Below, piece after piece: positions 24,559 through 33,317 of a DNA stretch of 64,000 nucleotides. The stretch covers positions 62,001 to 126,000 of the forward strand of contig JBDTOT010000002.1 of the NCBI GenBank assembly GCA_039933105.1, read 5' to 3'. Position 1 is the first letter of the stretch; every line of letters begins with the position of its first letter. Below the pieces are notes generated by a model. That model ran no database searches. It was not told the DNA's origin and saw only the letters and a program-made list of their open reading frames with translations. The translations under genes and the position numbers were made by a program. The stretch comes from FEN-1219 sp039933105 (GTDB taxonomy: Bacteria > Pseudomonadota > Gammaproteobacteria > Steroidobacterales > Rariloculaceae).

Positions 24559-26156
24559 TTAACGACCGGCGGCTCGTCGAACGTGTGATGCGGGGCCGGC
24601 GACGGCACCGTCCATTCGAGACCATGCGCACCTTCCCACACCTGCGCGGAAGCCTTCGGGCCGCCGCGTGCGCACTTGACGATGACGTACACGAACAACA
24701 GTTGCGACAGGCCGAGCCCGAAGGCGCCGATGCTCGAAATCATGTTGAAGTCGGTGAATTGAGTCGCGTAGTCCGGGATACGGCGCGGCATGCCGGCTAA
24801 CCCCAGGAAGTGCTGCGGGAAGAACGTCACGTTGACGAAGATCGTCGTGAGCCAGAAATGCGTTTTCCCGAGCGTCTCGTCGTACATGTGGCCCGTCATC
24901 TTCGGCAGCCAGTAGTACGTGCCCGCGAACACGCCGAACAGCGCGCCCGGCACGAGCACGTAGTGGAAGTGCGCGACCACGAAATACGTGTCGTGGTACT
25001 GGATGTCGGCAGGCACCATCGCGAGCATCAGGCCCGAGAAGCCGCCGAGCGTGAACAGGAACAGGAACGCGAGCGCGTAGAGCATCGGCGTTTCGAAACT
25101 GAGCGAGCCCTTCCACAGCGTCGCGGTCCAGTTGAACACTTTCACGCCCGTGGGAATCGCGATCAGCATGGTGCTCAGCATGAAGAACAACTGGCCGCCG
25201 AGCGGCATGCCTACGGTGAACATGTGATGCGCCCACACCACGAGCGACAGGAACGCGATGCTGGCCGTCGCGTACACCATCGCGGCGTAGCCGAACAGCG
25301 GCTTGCGCGCGAACGTCGGAATGATCTCCGAGACGATGCCGAAGGCCGGCAGGATGATGATGTAGACCTCGGGGTGACCGAAGAACCAGAAGATGTGCTG
25401 GAACAGCACGGGGTCGCCGCCGCCGGCCGCCGAGAAGAAGCTGGTGCCGAAAAATCGGTCCGTGATCAGCATCGTGACGCCGCCCGCGAGCACGGGCATC
25501 GCAAGCAACAGCAGATACGCGGTGATGAGCCAGGTCCATGTGAACATCGGCATCTTGAGCAAGGTCATGCCTGGCGCGCGCATGTTCATGATCGTGACGA
25601 TGATGTTGATGGCCGCCAGGATCGACGACACGCCGAGCAAGTGGATGGCGAACATCGCGAACGGGAATGCGTCGCCTGTCTGCAGCACGAGCGGCGGATA
25701 TAGCGTCCAGCCGCCGGCGGGGCCGCCGCCGGGCATGAACAGCGTCATCAGCAGCATGATGCCGGCGAAGGGCAGCAGCCAGAACGACCAGTTGTTCAAA
25801 CGCGGCAGCGCCATGTCCGGCGCACCGATCTGCAACGGGATGAACCAGTTCGCGAAGCCCGCGAACGCCGGCATGATCATGCCGAACACCATGATCAGCG
25901 CGTGCACGGTGGTCATGGAGTTGAAGAAGCTCGGGTTGAAGAACTGCAGCCCCGGCTGGAATAGTTCGAGGCGAATCAACATCGCCATTCCGCCGCCGAT
26001 GAACAGCATCACCAGGCTGAAGCACATGTACAGCGTGCCGATTTCCTTATGATTCGTGGTCGTGATCCAGCGCATGATGCCGCGCGGCCCGTGGTGCGCG
26101 TCGTGTTGATCGTGCGCGTGGCCGTGGCCGTGCGTGTCGACTGCGGTGCTGCTCAT
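24555..26156 (-). CDS. ctaD: Cytochrome c oxidase subunit I (aa3 type)
   Basis: 533 residues from the ATG at 26156, preceded by AAGGAAGA. Twelve membrane helices; heme and CuB ligands appear in 'TTVHALIMVFGMIMPAFAGF' (low-spin heme His), 'WFFGHPEVYIIILPAFG' (CuB His with the cross-linked Tyr), 'VVWAHHMFTVGMP' (two CuB His) and 'YFVVAHFHYVLVPGALFG' (heme a3 and a His). The D-channel 'N...DMALPRLNNWSFW' and K-channel regions look intact, so this is a proton-pumping A-type enzyme. The N-terminal tail is His-rich ('DTHGHGHAHDQHDAHHG'), which could bind metal. It follows coxB and precedes the small CoxF-like gene. Confidence 0.98.
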   Translation of the reverse strand: MSSTAVDTHGHGHAHDQHDAHHGPRGIMRWITTTNHKEIGTLYMCFSLVMLFIGGGMAMLIRLELFQPGLQFFNPSFFNSMTTVHALIMVFGMIMPAFAGFANWFIPLQIGAPDMALPRLNNWSFWLLPFAGIMLLMTLFMPGGGPAGGWTLYPPLVLQTGDAFPFAMFAIHLLGVSSILAAINIIVTIMNMRAPGMTLLKMPMFTWTWLITAYLLLLAMPVLAGGVTMLITDRFFGTSFFSAAGGGDPVLFQHIFWFFGHPEVYIIILPAFGIVSEIIPTFARKPLFGYAAMVYATASIAFLSLVVWAHHMFTVGMPLGGQLFFMLSTMLIAIPTGVKVFNWTATLWKGSLSFETPMLYALAFLFLFTLGGFSGLMLAMVPADIQYHDTYFVVAHFHYVLVPGALFGVFAGTYYWLPKMTGHMYDETLGKTHFWLTTIFVNVTFFPQHFLGLAGMPRRIPDYATQFTDFNMISSIGAFGLGLSQLLFVYVIVKCARGGPKASAQVWEGAHGLEWTVPSPAPHHTFDEPPVVK

Positions 26157-26208
26157 GCCAAATCTTCCTTGTTGCCGTTTGCGCGTCCGAGCGCGTCGAG
26201 AGTCGAAA

Positions 26209-27030
26209 CTACTGTGCCTGTGCCAGCGAGCTCGTCTGAGTTCGCTGCGAGCTGAGCCAGGTGTTGTACTCGTCACGGCTCGTGACGCGCACGACAATCG
26301 GCATGAATCCGTGGTCCATGCCACAGAGTTCCGCGCATTGGCCACGATAGACGCCTTCGGTCTCGGCATTGAACCAGGCTTCGTTGATGTAACCCGGGAT
26401 CGCGTCCTGCTTCACGCCGAACGCCGGCATCCACCATGCGTGCAGCACGTCGGAAGCCGTCACGAGCAGACGGACCTTGGTGTTGACCGGAACGACGAGC
26501 GCATTGTCGACGTCGAGCAGGTAGTGCTCGACGGTATTGGGATCAATCCCGGAACCCAACTTGCGAGCCGCATTGGAGTCACGCTTCAGCGTGCTGAAGA
26601 ACCGCACCCCGTCGTCGATGTAGTCGTATTGCCAACGCCACTGGAAGCCCGTCACCTTGATCGTGAGCTCCGAGCCGCGAGTGTCCTGCATGCGGATTAG
26701 CGTCCGCGCCGCAGGAATGGCCATGAGCACCAGGATCAGGGCGGGAATCACGGTCCAGATGACTTCGACCGTGTAGCTGTGCGTGAACTTCGCGGGCACC
26801 GCGCCCTTCGACTTCCGGAACTTCAGGATCGAGTAGACCATCACGCCATAGACGCCGACGCCGATCACGACGCAGATCCATAGCGTCAGCATGTGCAAGT
26901 CGTAGATCTCGCGGCTCATTGCCGTGACGCCGGGGGTCATGTTCAAGGCGAGATCGGACCAGGCGGGGCCGGCCGAGGCGAGGCCGGAAATAGCCAACGC
27001 GCGGGGTAAGAAACGCTTCCTGTTCTTCAT
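26209..27030 (-). CDS. ctaC: Cytochrome c oxidase subunit II
   Basis: 273 residues from the ATG at 27030. A signal peptide (KNRKRFLPRALAISGLASAG) is followed by two membrane helices and a periplasmic cupredoxin domain. CuA ligands are intact: the His in 'ASDVLHAWWMPAFGVK' and the cluster C-A-E-L-C-G-M-D-H-G-F-M. The aromatic 'GFQWRWQYDY' electron entry patch is present. The protein ends about 25 residues after the CuA site, so unlike caa3 enzymes it has no fused cytochrome c and must accept electrons from a separate one. It leads the oxidase operon. Confidence 0.97.
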   Translation of the reverse strand: MKNRKRFLPRALAISGLASAGPAWSDLALNMTPGVTAMSREIYDLHMLTLWICVVIGVGVYGVMVYSILKFRKSKGAVPAKFTHSYTVEVIWTVIPALILVLMAIPAARTLIRMQDTRGSELTIKVTGFQWRWQYDYIDDGVRFFSTLKRDSNAARKLGSGIDPNTVEHYLLDVDNALVVPVNTKVRLLVTASDVLHAWWMPAFGVKQDAIPGYINEAWFNAETEGVYRGQCAELCGMDHGFMPIVVRVTSRDEYNTWLSSQRTQTSSLAQAQ

Positions 27031-27131
27031 GCGTCCTGCAATTTTGATGTGTGCGCGCCAAGCGCCGACGCGGGCGGCGCGAATTCTAGCAGAAACCGCC
27101 CGAAATCCAGGTGGCATCGACGGAAAACAGC

Positions 27132-28010
27132 CTACGTATTTTCCGACATTCGGCCGATGCGCTCGATCGGCACCCCGATTTCCGTGACCGCGCCCGCCTG
27201 CCGGCGCGTTTGGACCGGCCCCCGCCCGAAGGCCTGGCCGAAAATCAGCTCCACCGTGACGGCGAACCGCTCGCCCCGCCGTGGTGAGAGCGCGTGCTCG
27301 AAGCGCGACCAGCGGCCACGCCCCGTGAGAGCTCGCCGTCGCCCGCCTGCCGCGTTACAGGCCGCGACGGCCTTGAGATCGCGCCATAACGCAGCCGGCT
27401 CGGCATACGTCACCGTCAAGCGATCCGTGTCGAGTACGGGCTCCGCAAGCCCGGCTCGCATCGCAAGATCACCGAGATCGTGCATATCGAACGCGGCGTG
27501 CACGTGAATACCGCTATCGACAGCGGCGAACGCGCGACGAATCTCGGCCAACGAGTCGGGGCCGAGTGTCGCGAACAGCAACACCCCGCCGGGCACCAGC
27601 ACGCGCCCCGCTTCCGCGAACGCCACGTCGGGCCGGCACCAGGGCAGCACGAGGTTCGCGAACACCAAATCGACGCTATGCGAGCGCAGGGGCAGCCGCT
27701 CCGCGTCACCGCCGATCGCGACGATGCCCCGGCCATGCGCGAGCGTGTCGCGCAACATCCGGGCGCTCGGATCAATCGCGAGCACGCGCGCGTCCGGATA
27801 CCGGGTGGCCAATGCCGCTGCCCCCTTGCCCGTAGCGCAGCCCAAGTCCACGAACACGCGCGGAATGAGGTTCACGAGATCGAGCCTCTCGAGCAATCGC
27901 TCGCGGGCGGCATCGTGAATGAAGCACGCGCTGTCGAAATCCGCGGCGCGATCGAACGCGCGGCGCGCCGCACGTTTGTCCGGCAACGCCTGTTCGATGC
28001 TGATGCTCAT
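27132..28010 (-). CDS. bioC: Malonyl-ACP O-methyltransferase BioC
   Basis: 292 residues. A class I SAM-dependent methyltransferase: 'VFVDLGCATGKGAAALATRY' (SAM-binding motif I), 'VLAIDPSARML', 'DAERLPLRSHSVDLVFANLV', 'VLVPGGVLLFATLGPDSLAE'. The N-terminal 'DKRAARRAFDRAADFDSA' matches the BioC 'K..V...F..AA..Y' region. BioC methylates malonyl-ACP to disguise it as a fatty-acid primer for pimelate synthesis. It follows bioB by 24 bases; bioF and bioH, which often separate the two, are absent here. The C-terminal 60 residues after 'FGQAFG' are somewhat divergent. Confidence 0.9.
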   Translation of the reverse strand: MSISIEQALPDKRAARRAFDRAADFDSACFIHDAARERLLERLDLVNLIPRVFVDLGCATGKGAAALATRYPDARVLAIDPSARMLRDTLAHGRGIVAIGGDAERLPLRSHSVDLVFANLVLPWCRPDVAFAEAGRVLVPGGVLLFATLGPDSLAEIRRAFAAVDSGIHVHAAFDMHDLGDLAMRAGLAEPVLDTDRLTVTYAEPAALWRDLKAVAACNAAGGRRRALTGRGRWSRFEHALSPRRGERFAVTVELIFGQAFGRGPVQTRRQAGAVTEIGVPIERIGRMSENT

Positions 28011-28034
28011 GACGAGCGGAGCGCACGCGCCGCG

Positions 28035-29045
28035 CTAAGCGCCGGGCGGCTGCATTCCAGGCTCCGGATGCAAACCGAGCCGCGCGAACAGCCGCTGGTC
28101 GGCCGCGGTGTCGGGGTTGCCCGTGGTCAACAGCTTCTCGCCGTAGAAGATGGAGTTCGCACCGGCGAAAAAGCACAGAGCCTGTAGCTCGTCGGTGAAA
28201 TCGCTGCGACCGGCAGACAGGCGCACGTGCGAATGCGGCATCGTGACGCGAGCGACGGCGATGCTGCGCACGAACTCGAACGGATCGAGCGGCCCGGCGG
28301 CGGCGAGCGGCGTGCCGGGCACGGGCACGAGCTCGTTGATCGGCACGCTCTCGGGATGCGGGCTCATGGTCGCGAGCGTGTGCAACAGGCCGGCGCGATC
28401 GGCGCGCGTCTCGCCCATGCCCACGATGCCGCCGCAGCACACCTTGACGCCTGCCGTACGCACTCGCTCGAGGGTCTCGAGCCGATCGGCGTACGTGCGC
28501 GTGGTGATGATTTTGCCGTAGAACTCCGGCGACGAATCCAAGTTGTGGTTGTAGTAGTCGAGGCCGGCGGCCGCGAGCTTCTCCGCCTGACCCGGCCGCA
28601 GCAATCCGAGCGTTGCGCACGTCTCGAGGCCCAGCGCTTTGACCTCTTCGATCATCGTAAGGATCGGTTCGAGCTGCGAATCCTTCGGGCCGCGATACGA
28701 AGCGCCCATGCAGAACCGCGTGGCACCCGCTTCCTTCGCGCGGCGCGCCGCCTCGCGAACCTCGTCGAGCGGCATCAGCTCGTGGCGATCGACGCCGGTG
28801 TCGAAGCGAATGCTCTGCGGACAGTACGCACAATCCTCGGGGCAGGCACCGGTCTTGATCGACAGCAACGTAGACGTTTGCACGGCGTTCGGGTCGAAGC
28901 AGAGCCGGTGCACGGAGTGCGCGCGGAACAAGAGATCGTTGAAGGGCAGCTCGTAGAGCGCTTCGACTTCGGCCCGCGTCCAGTCGTAGCGCGGCTCCGC
29001 CGTGGCGCGGAGGTTCAGCTCAGTTTCTTTCTCGAGTGCGGACAT
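28035..29045 (-). CDS. bioB: Biotin synthase
   Basis: 336 residues from the ATG at 29045; the longer upstream frame is non-coding. Radical-SAM CxxxCxxC is 'KTGACPEDCAYCPQS', with the BioB-specific 'YNHNLDSSPEFYGKIITTRT' and 'GGIVGMGE' segments and the [2Fe-2S] ligands (cysteines in 'GLETCATLG' and 'GVKVCCGG', arginine in 'SAGR'). It inserts sulfur into dethiobiotin. It diverges from comF, with about 108 bases between the start codons for both promoters, and is followed by bioC. Confidence 0.97.
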   Translation of the reverse strand: MSALEKETELNLRATAEPRYDWTRAEVEALYELPFNDLLFRAHSVHRLCFDPNAVQTSTLLSIKTGACPEDCAYCPQSIRFDTGVDRHELMPLDEVREAARRAKEAGATRFCMGASYRGPKDSQLEPILTMIEEVKALGLETCATLGLLRPGQAEKLAAAGLDYYNHNLDSSPEFYGKIITTRTYADRLETLERVRTAGVKVCCGGIVGMGETRADRAGLLHTLATMSPHPESVPINELVPVPGTPLAAAGPLDPFEFVRSIAVARVTMPHSHVRLSAGRSDFTDELQALCFFAGANSIFYGEKLLTTGNPDTAADQRLFARLGLHPEPGMQPPGA

Positions 29046-29152
29046 TCGTCTCTGGCTCTTCCGCCCGGTGCGGCGTGACGCTGCAGTATCGGAATCGCCC
29101 GCGGCGCCTGTCAACCCGGCGCGACGCCTGGAGTTTACGGGCCGTGCTGAGC

Positions 29153-29812
29153 ATGCTGTTTCGCGAGAGTTGCCCGGGGTGCGGCGGCGTGAGCGACGCC
29201 GGCTTCTGCGCCGTGTGTGCCGCGGATCTGCGGCGCACGCGGGATCCATGCTCCGGCTGCGGTCTTGCTCGCCCTGTCGCGCATTGCCCGCGCCAGATGG
29301 CGCTGTGGCAAGTCGACACCGTCGTGGCGCCCTTCGCGTACGCGCCGCCGCTCGATCGTCACATCCAGCAGCTGAAGTACGCGGGCGCGCGGTCACTTGG
29401 CAGGGCCCTGGCTCTATTGCTCGAGCCGGTCGCTGGAGAGGCCTGCAGGGACGTGGACGCGCTCGTCGCGGTGCCCGTGCACCCAACGCGACTGCGCGAG
29501 CGCGGGTACAACCAGGCTATCGAAATTGCGCGGCCGCTCTGCCGGAGGCTCGGCGTGCCGATGCTGTGGCGCGGCGTCGAGCGGCGTAGCGCAAGCCCAT
29601 CGCAGACCGGCGTCAGCGCTGCGCAGCGGCGCGCCGGCGTCGCGACCGCATTCCGCGTCGCCCGCAGTGTTGCGGGTCTGCGTGTCGCTATCGTCGACGA
29701 CGTGATCACGACGGGCGCTACCGTCAACGCACTGGCCGGCGCGCTACGCGCCGCGGGTGCGACGCATTGTATCGCCGTGGCCGCCGCGCGGACGCCGGAA
29801 ACCGGCCGTTAG
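29153..29812 (+). CDS. comF: ComF-family phosphoribosyltransferase-like protein
   Basis: 219 residues from the ATG at 29153 (MLFRESCPGCGG...); a GTG at 29144 is an alternative, while the ATG at 29036 would overlap bioB. The N-terminal double zinc ribbon has CPGC, CAVC, CSGC and a fourth pair. The C-terminal type I PRTase domain has the ComF 'VDALVAVPVHPTRLRERGYN' segment and the PRPP loop 'VAIVDDVITTGATVNAL'. ComF acts in DNA uptake and single-strand DNA handling in competent bacteria (GntX/YhgH homologues are widespread). It converges on ubiA with a 4-base overlap of ends. Confidence 0.93.
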   Translation: MLFRESCPGCGGVSDAGFCAVCAADLRRTRDPCSGCGLARPVAHCPRQMALWQVDTVVAPFAYAPPLDRHIQQLKYAGARSLGRALALLLEPVAGEACRDVDALVAVPVHPTRLRERGYNQAIEIARPLCRRLGVPMLWRGVERRSASPSQTGVSAAQRRAGVATAFRVARSVAGLRVAIVDDVITTGATVNALAGALRAAGATHCIAVAAARTPETGR

Positions 29813-30732
29813 CCGCGGAATAGATAGTCGAGTGCGATGCCGCAGAACACGGCGCCGCCGAACCACGCGTTGTTCAGGAACGCACGGAAGCTCTGGCCGC
29901 CGTCGCGGTCCTTGATCAGATACGTCTGAAATAGGACGAACGCGGCGGCCGCACCCAGCCCGCCGTAATACCACTGACCCAACTGCGCGCTATGGCCCAC
30001 GAGCACGAGACTCGCGAGCAGCAGTAGCTGCAGCCCCGCGATGAACACGCGATCCAGGTCGCCGAACAGGATGGCGGTCGAGCGAACGCCCACCTTCAGG
30101 TCGTCGACGCGATCGGTCATCGCGTACTGCGTGTCGTACACGATCACCCAGATCACCGCAGACAGGAACAACAGCCAGCCGAGGCGCGGCACGTCGCCGA
30201 GCGTGGCAGCAAACGCCATCGGCACACCCCATGCGAAGGCAACGCCAAGCACGAACTGGGGAGTCGACAAGAAGCGCTTCGTGAACGGATAGAGCACGGT
30301 GAGGGCGGCGCCGCCGAGCGCTAGCAGCAGCGTGGGCCGATTCAGTGTCAGCACGAGCCCGAGCGCGATCAGCATCAGCGCGAAGAACAGCAGCAGCGCC
30401 TCGGCGGGCATGACGGCGCCCGTCGCGAGCGGTCGGTGCGCGGTGCGCGCGACATGCGCGTCGATCTTGCGGTCGGCGAGATCATTGATGACGCAACCTG
30501 CCGACCGCACCACGATCGTGCCGGCGACGAGGATCAGGAATATCTTCTGATCCGGGTGGCCAGCCGACGCAATCCACAGCGCCCAGAGCGTGGGCCACAG
30601 CAGCAGCCAGATACCGATCGGTTTGTCGAGCCGCATCAGACGCGCGTAGCGGGAGTAGTGCTGCAGGAGTAGCAACACCTGGCGACCCACAGTGACGCGG
30701 CCGCGAGGCTGGGTCTGCGGTATGCCGCTCAA
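29809..30732 (-). CDS. ubiA: 4-Hydroxybenzoate octaprenyltransferase
   Basis: 307 residues, polytopic. The two Mg2+-prenyl-diphosphate motifs are 'CVINDLADRKIDAHVARTAHRP' shortened here to N-D-L-A-D-R-K-I-D, and 'VIVYDTQYAMTDRVDDLKVG' (D-T-x-Y-A-x-x-D-x-x-D-D). Together with 'LDKPIGIWLLLWPTLWALW' this is diagnostic of UbiA. It attaches the polyprenyl tail to 4-hydroxybenzoate in ubiquinone synthesis at the inner membrane. No ubiC lies beside it. It overlaps the comF end by four bases (convergent). Confidence 0.97.
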   Translation of the reverse strand: MSGIPQTQPRGRVTVGRQVLLLLQHYSRYARLMRLDKPIGIWLLLWPTLWALWIASAGHPDQKIFLILVAGTIVVRSAGCVINDLADRKIDAHVARTAHRPLATGAVMPAEALLLFFALMLIALGLVLTLNRPTLLLALGGAALTVLYPFTKRFLSTPQFVLGVAFAWGVPMAFAATLGDVPRLGWLLFLSAVIWVIVYDTQYAMTDRVDDLKVGVRSTAILFGDLDRVFIAGLQLLLLASLVLVGHSAQLGQWYYGGLGAAAAFVLFQTYLIKDRDGGQSFRAFLNNAWFGGAVFCGIALDYLFRG

Positions 30733-30811
30733 CGCACGATTCCGGGACGCAGGCGCATCGTCGCGATTCTAGCGGAGAAGGCGGACAGAAGACGTGATGA
30801 AAGGACAGTAG

Positions 30812-32875
30812 CTAGACTTGCGCGTATTCGGCTGCACCGCGAATCCAGCGGCGGATCAATGGCACGACCGCGTGCGGCTGCGTCGCGAGCAGCTGATCCG
30901 ATACCTCGATCACGGTAGGCAGCAGATCGGCGTCGCGCAACAGATCGGCCACGCGCAGCTGCTCGATGCCCGTCTGACGCGTGCCGAGAACCTCGCCCGG
31001 ACCGCGCAGCTCGAGATCTTTCTGCGCGACCTCGAAGCCATCGTTCGTCGCGCGCAGCACATTCAACCGCTCGCGCGCGAGCGGGGACAGCGGCGGCTTG
31101 TACAACAGAACGCAGGTCGAAGCCTGGTGACCGCGCCCTACTCGGCCGCGCAGCTGATGCAACTGCGCGAGCCCCATGCGCTCGGCGTTCTCGACGACCA
31201 TCAGCGTGGCGTTCGGCACGTCCACGCCAACCTCGATGACGGTCGTCGCCACGAGCAAATCGAGCGCGCCCGACTTGAACGCGCGCATGACAACGTCCTT
31301 CTCCGCCGACTTCATGCGGCCGTGCACGAGGCCGATGCGGACCTTAGGGAGCGCGGCGACGAGCTCGCCTTCGAGCGCTGTAGCGGCCTGTGAGTCGACC
31401 AACTCCGACTCCTCGATCAGCGGGCACACCCAATAGGCTTGCTGACGAGTCGCGCAGTGCGCCGCCATGCGCTCGACGAGCTCTGCACGCCGTTGCTCGG
31501 GCAACACGACCGTCTTGACCGGCTGGCGGCCCGGCGGCAGCTCGCCGATCACGGAATAGTCGAGATCGGCATAGGCCGTCATCGCGAGCGTGCGCGGGAT
31601 AGGCGTCGCGGTCATGATCAGCTGATGCGGCACGCGCGCGCCGTGTGACCCCTTCTGCTTCAGCTTGAGTCGTTGCTCGACGCCGAACCGGTGCTGCTCA
31701 TCGACGATCACGAGCGCGAGCTTCGCGAACGCCACGCTCTCCTGGAATAACGCGTGCGTGCCCACGACAACGGCTGCGCTACCGTCCGCGATCACGGCCA
31801 ACGCGCTCGCGCGCGTGCGCGCCGGCTGCGAGCCGAGCAGCGGAATCACAACAATCCCGAGCGGTGTCAGCCAACGTTCGAAGCTCGCGAAATGCTGCTC
31901 CGCCAGCAGCTCGGTAGGCGCCATGACGGCGGTCTGGAAGCCCGCGGCCGCTGCGATCACCGCGGCCATGGCCGCGACGACCGTCTTGCCGGAGCCGACG
32001 TCACCTTGCAGGAGGCGATTCATCGGCACGCTCGCGGCGAGATCGGCGACGACATCGGCGAACGCGCTTTGCTGCGCGCCCGTCAGCGTAAACGGCAACG
32101 CGGCGCGAAATTTCGCGAGCTCTGCGCTCGCCGCGGGCAGCGGGTGTGCGCGCTCGGTGCGCGCCACGGCCGCGGATTGCCGCAGCGAGAGACGCTGCGC
32201 AATCAGCTCTTCGAGCGCGATGCGCTGAGTACACGGATGTCGGCCCGTGAGCAGCAGGTCGGTGGCCGCATCGCGCGGCGGCGTGTGCAAATACAGCAGC
32301 GCGGCTGACAACGTCGGCCACGCGTCTTCGCCGAGCGTTCGTGTCGCGAGCAAAGGCTCCAGAAAATCGGCCAGAGGCTCCCGTTCCAGCAGTGCAAGTG
32401 CACGCTCGACTAGCCGGCGCAATGTCTGCTGATGTAAGCCTTCCGTCGTCGGATAGATGGGCGTCAGGCTCTCGGCCGGCTCTGGCTCGTCCGTGCGCAC
32501 GATGCGGTGCTCGGGGTGCACCAGCTCGAGCCCCGCCGGACCCGCGCGGACTTCGCCGAAGCAACGTAGTCGCGTGCCCCGCGCGAAGCCTTGCTGTTGC
32601 GAACGCGTGAAGTGAAAAAACCGTAGCGTGATCGCGCCGGTGCCGTCGGCGAGCCGGCACAGCAACGAGCGGCGGCGGCGGATCACGAGCTCGCTGAGCT
32701 CGACGACCCCTTCGATCAGCGCTGTCTCGCCAACCGCGAGGCTGCCGATCGGCTTCAGTGTGGTGCGATCCTCGTAACGCTGCGGCAGCAGGCACAACAG
32801 ATCGCCGATTCGCGCAACGCCGAGCTTCGCCAGGCGCTCAGCCACCTTGGGCCCGACACCCGTGAGGCTGTCCAC
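30812..32875 (-). CDS. recG: ATP-dependent DNA helicase RecG
   Basis: 687 residues from a GTG at 32875, the first usable start after an in-frame stop at 32921-32923. The N-terminal wedge begins 'SLTGVGPKVAERLAKLG' and contains the OB fold; the SF2 helicase core has Walker A 'LLQGDVGSGKTVVAAMAA', 'TELLAEQHFASF', the DExH-box 'ALVIVDEQHRFGVEQR', 'LIMTATPIPRTLAM' and motif VI 'QLHQLRGRVGRG'. RecG reverses stalled forks and branch-migrates Holliday junctions. It comes last in the gmk-rpoZ-spoT-ridA-recG string. Confidence 0.97.
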   Translation of the reverse strand: MDSLTGVGPKVAERLAKLGVARIGDLLCLLPQRYEDRTTLKPIGSLAVGETALIEGVVELSELVIRRRRSLLCRLADGTGAITLRFFHFTRSQQQGFARGTRLRCFGEVRAGPAGLELVHPEHRIVRTDEPEPAESLTPIYPTTEGLHQQTLRRLVERALALLEREPLADFLEPLLATRTLGEDAWPTLSAALLYLHTPPRDAATDLLLTGRHPCTQRIALEELIAQRLSLRQSAAVARTERAHPLPAASAELAKFRAALPFTLTGAQQSAFADVVADLAASVPMNRLLQGDVGSGKTVVAAMAAVIAAAAGFQTAVMAPTELLAEQHFASFERWLTPLGIVVIPLLGSQPARTRASALAVIADGSAAVVVGTHALFQESVAFAKLALVIVDEQHRFGVEQRLKLKQKGSHGARVPHQLIMTATPIPRTLAMTAYADLDYSVIGELPPGRQPVKTVVLPEQRRAELVERMAAHCATRQQAYWVCPLIEESELVDSQAATALEGELVAALPKVRIGLVHGRMKSAEKDVVMRAFKSGALDLLVATTVIEVGVDVPNATLMVVENAERMGLAQLHQLRGRVGRGHQASTCVLLYKPPLSPLARERLNVLRATNDGFEVAQKDLELRGPGEVLGTRQTGIEQLRVADLLRDADLLPTVIEVSDQLLATQPHAVVPLIRRWIRGAAEYAQV

Positions 32876-32920
32876 GGGCCGATCGAACGCGGATTCGGAC
32901 TTGACTGCGATTCCGCCGAC

Positions 32921-33301
32921 CTACAGCACGAGGATGCCGTCGACCTCGACGGCAGCGCCACGGGGCAGGCTCGCCACGCCGATTGCCGCGCGAGCGGGAT
33001 ACGGCTCCTTGCAGTACTCGGCCATGATCTCGTTCACGAGCGGGAAGTGGGCCAAGTCGGTCAAGTACACGGTCAGACGCACCGCGTTTGCGAGCGAGCC
33101 GCCCGAGGCTTCGGCGACCGCCGCGAGATTGTCGAAGACTTGACGAATCTGCGCGCGGATATCGCCCTTCACGAGCTCCATCGACGCGGGCACCAGCGGT
33201 ATCTGCCCCGAGAGGTAGACGGTGTTGCCAGCGCGAATCGCCTGGCTGTAGGGACCAATCGCGGCCGGCGCACGTGCAGTGTGTATCGGTTCTTTGGACA
33301 T
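32921..33301 (-). CDS. ridA: RidA-family reactive enamine/imine deaminase
   Basis: 126 residues from the ATG at 33301; the upstream extension overlaps spoT and is not used. YjgF/RidA marks are 'APAAIGPYSQAIRAGNTVYL', 'SGQIPLVPASMELV', 'VYLTDLAHFPLVNEIMAEY' and 'YPARAAIGVASLPRGAAVEV' with the catalytic arginine in PARA. It hydrolyses 2-aminoacrylate-type intermediates, protecting PLP enzymes. It lies 16 bases after spoT on the same strand, and its stop precedes recG, in an order common in gammaproteobacteria. Confidence 0.96.
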   Translation of the reverse strand: MSKEPIHTARAPAAIGPYSQAIRAGNTVYLSGQIPLVPASMELVKGDIRAQIRQVFDNLAAVAEASGGSLANAVRLTVYLTDLAHFPLVNEIMAEYCKEPYPARAAIGVASLPRGAAVEVDGILVL

Positions 33302-33317
33302 GATGCTCTCGAATGGA

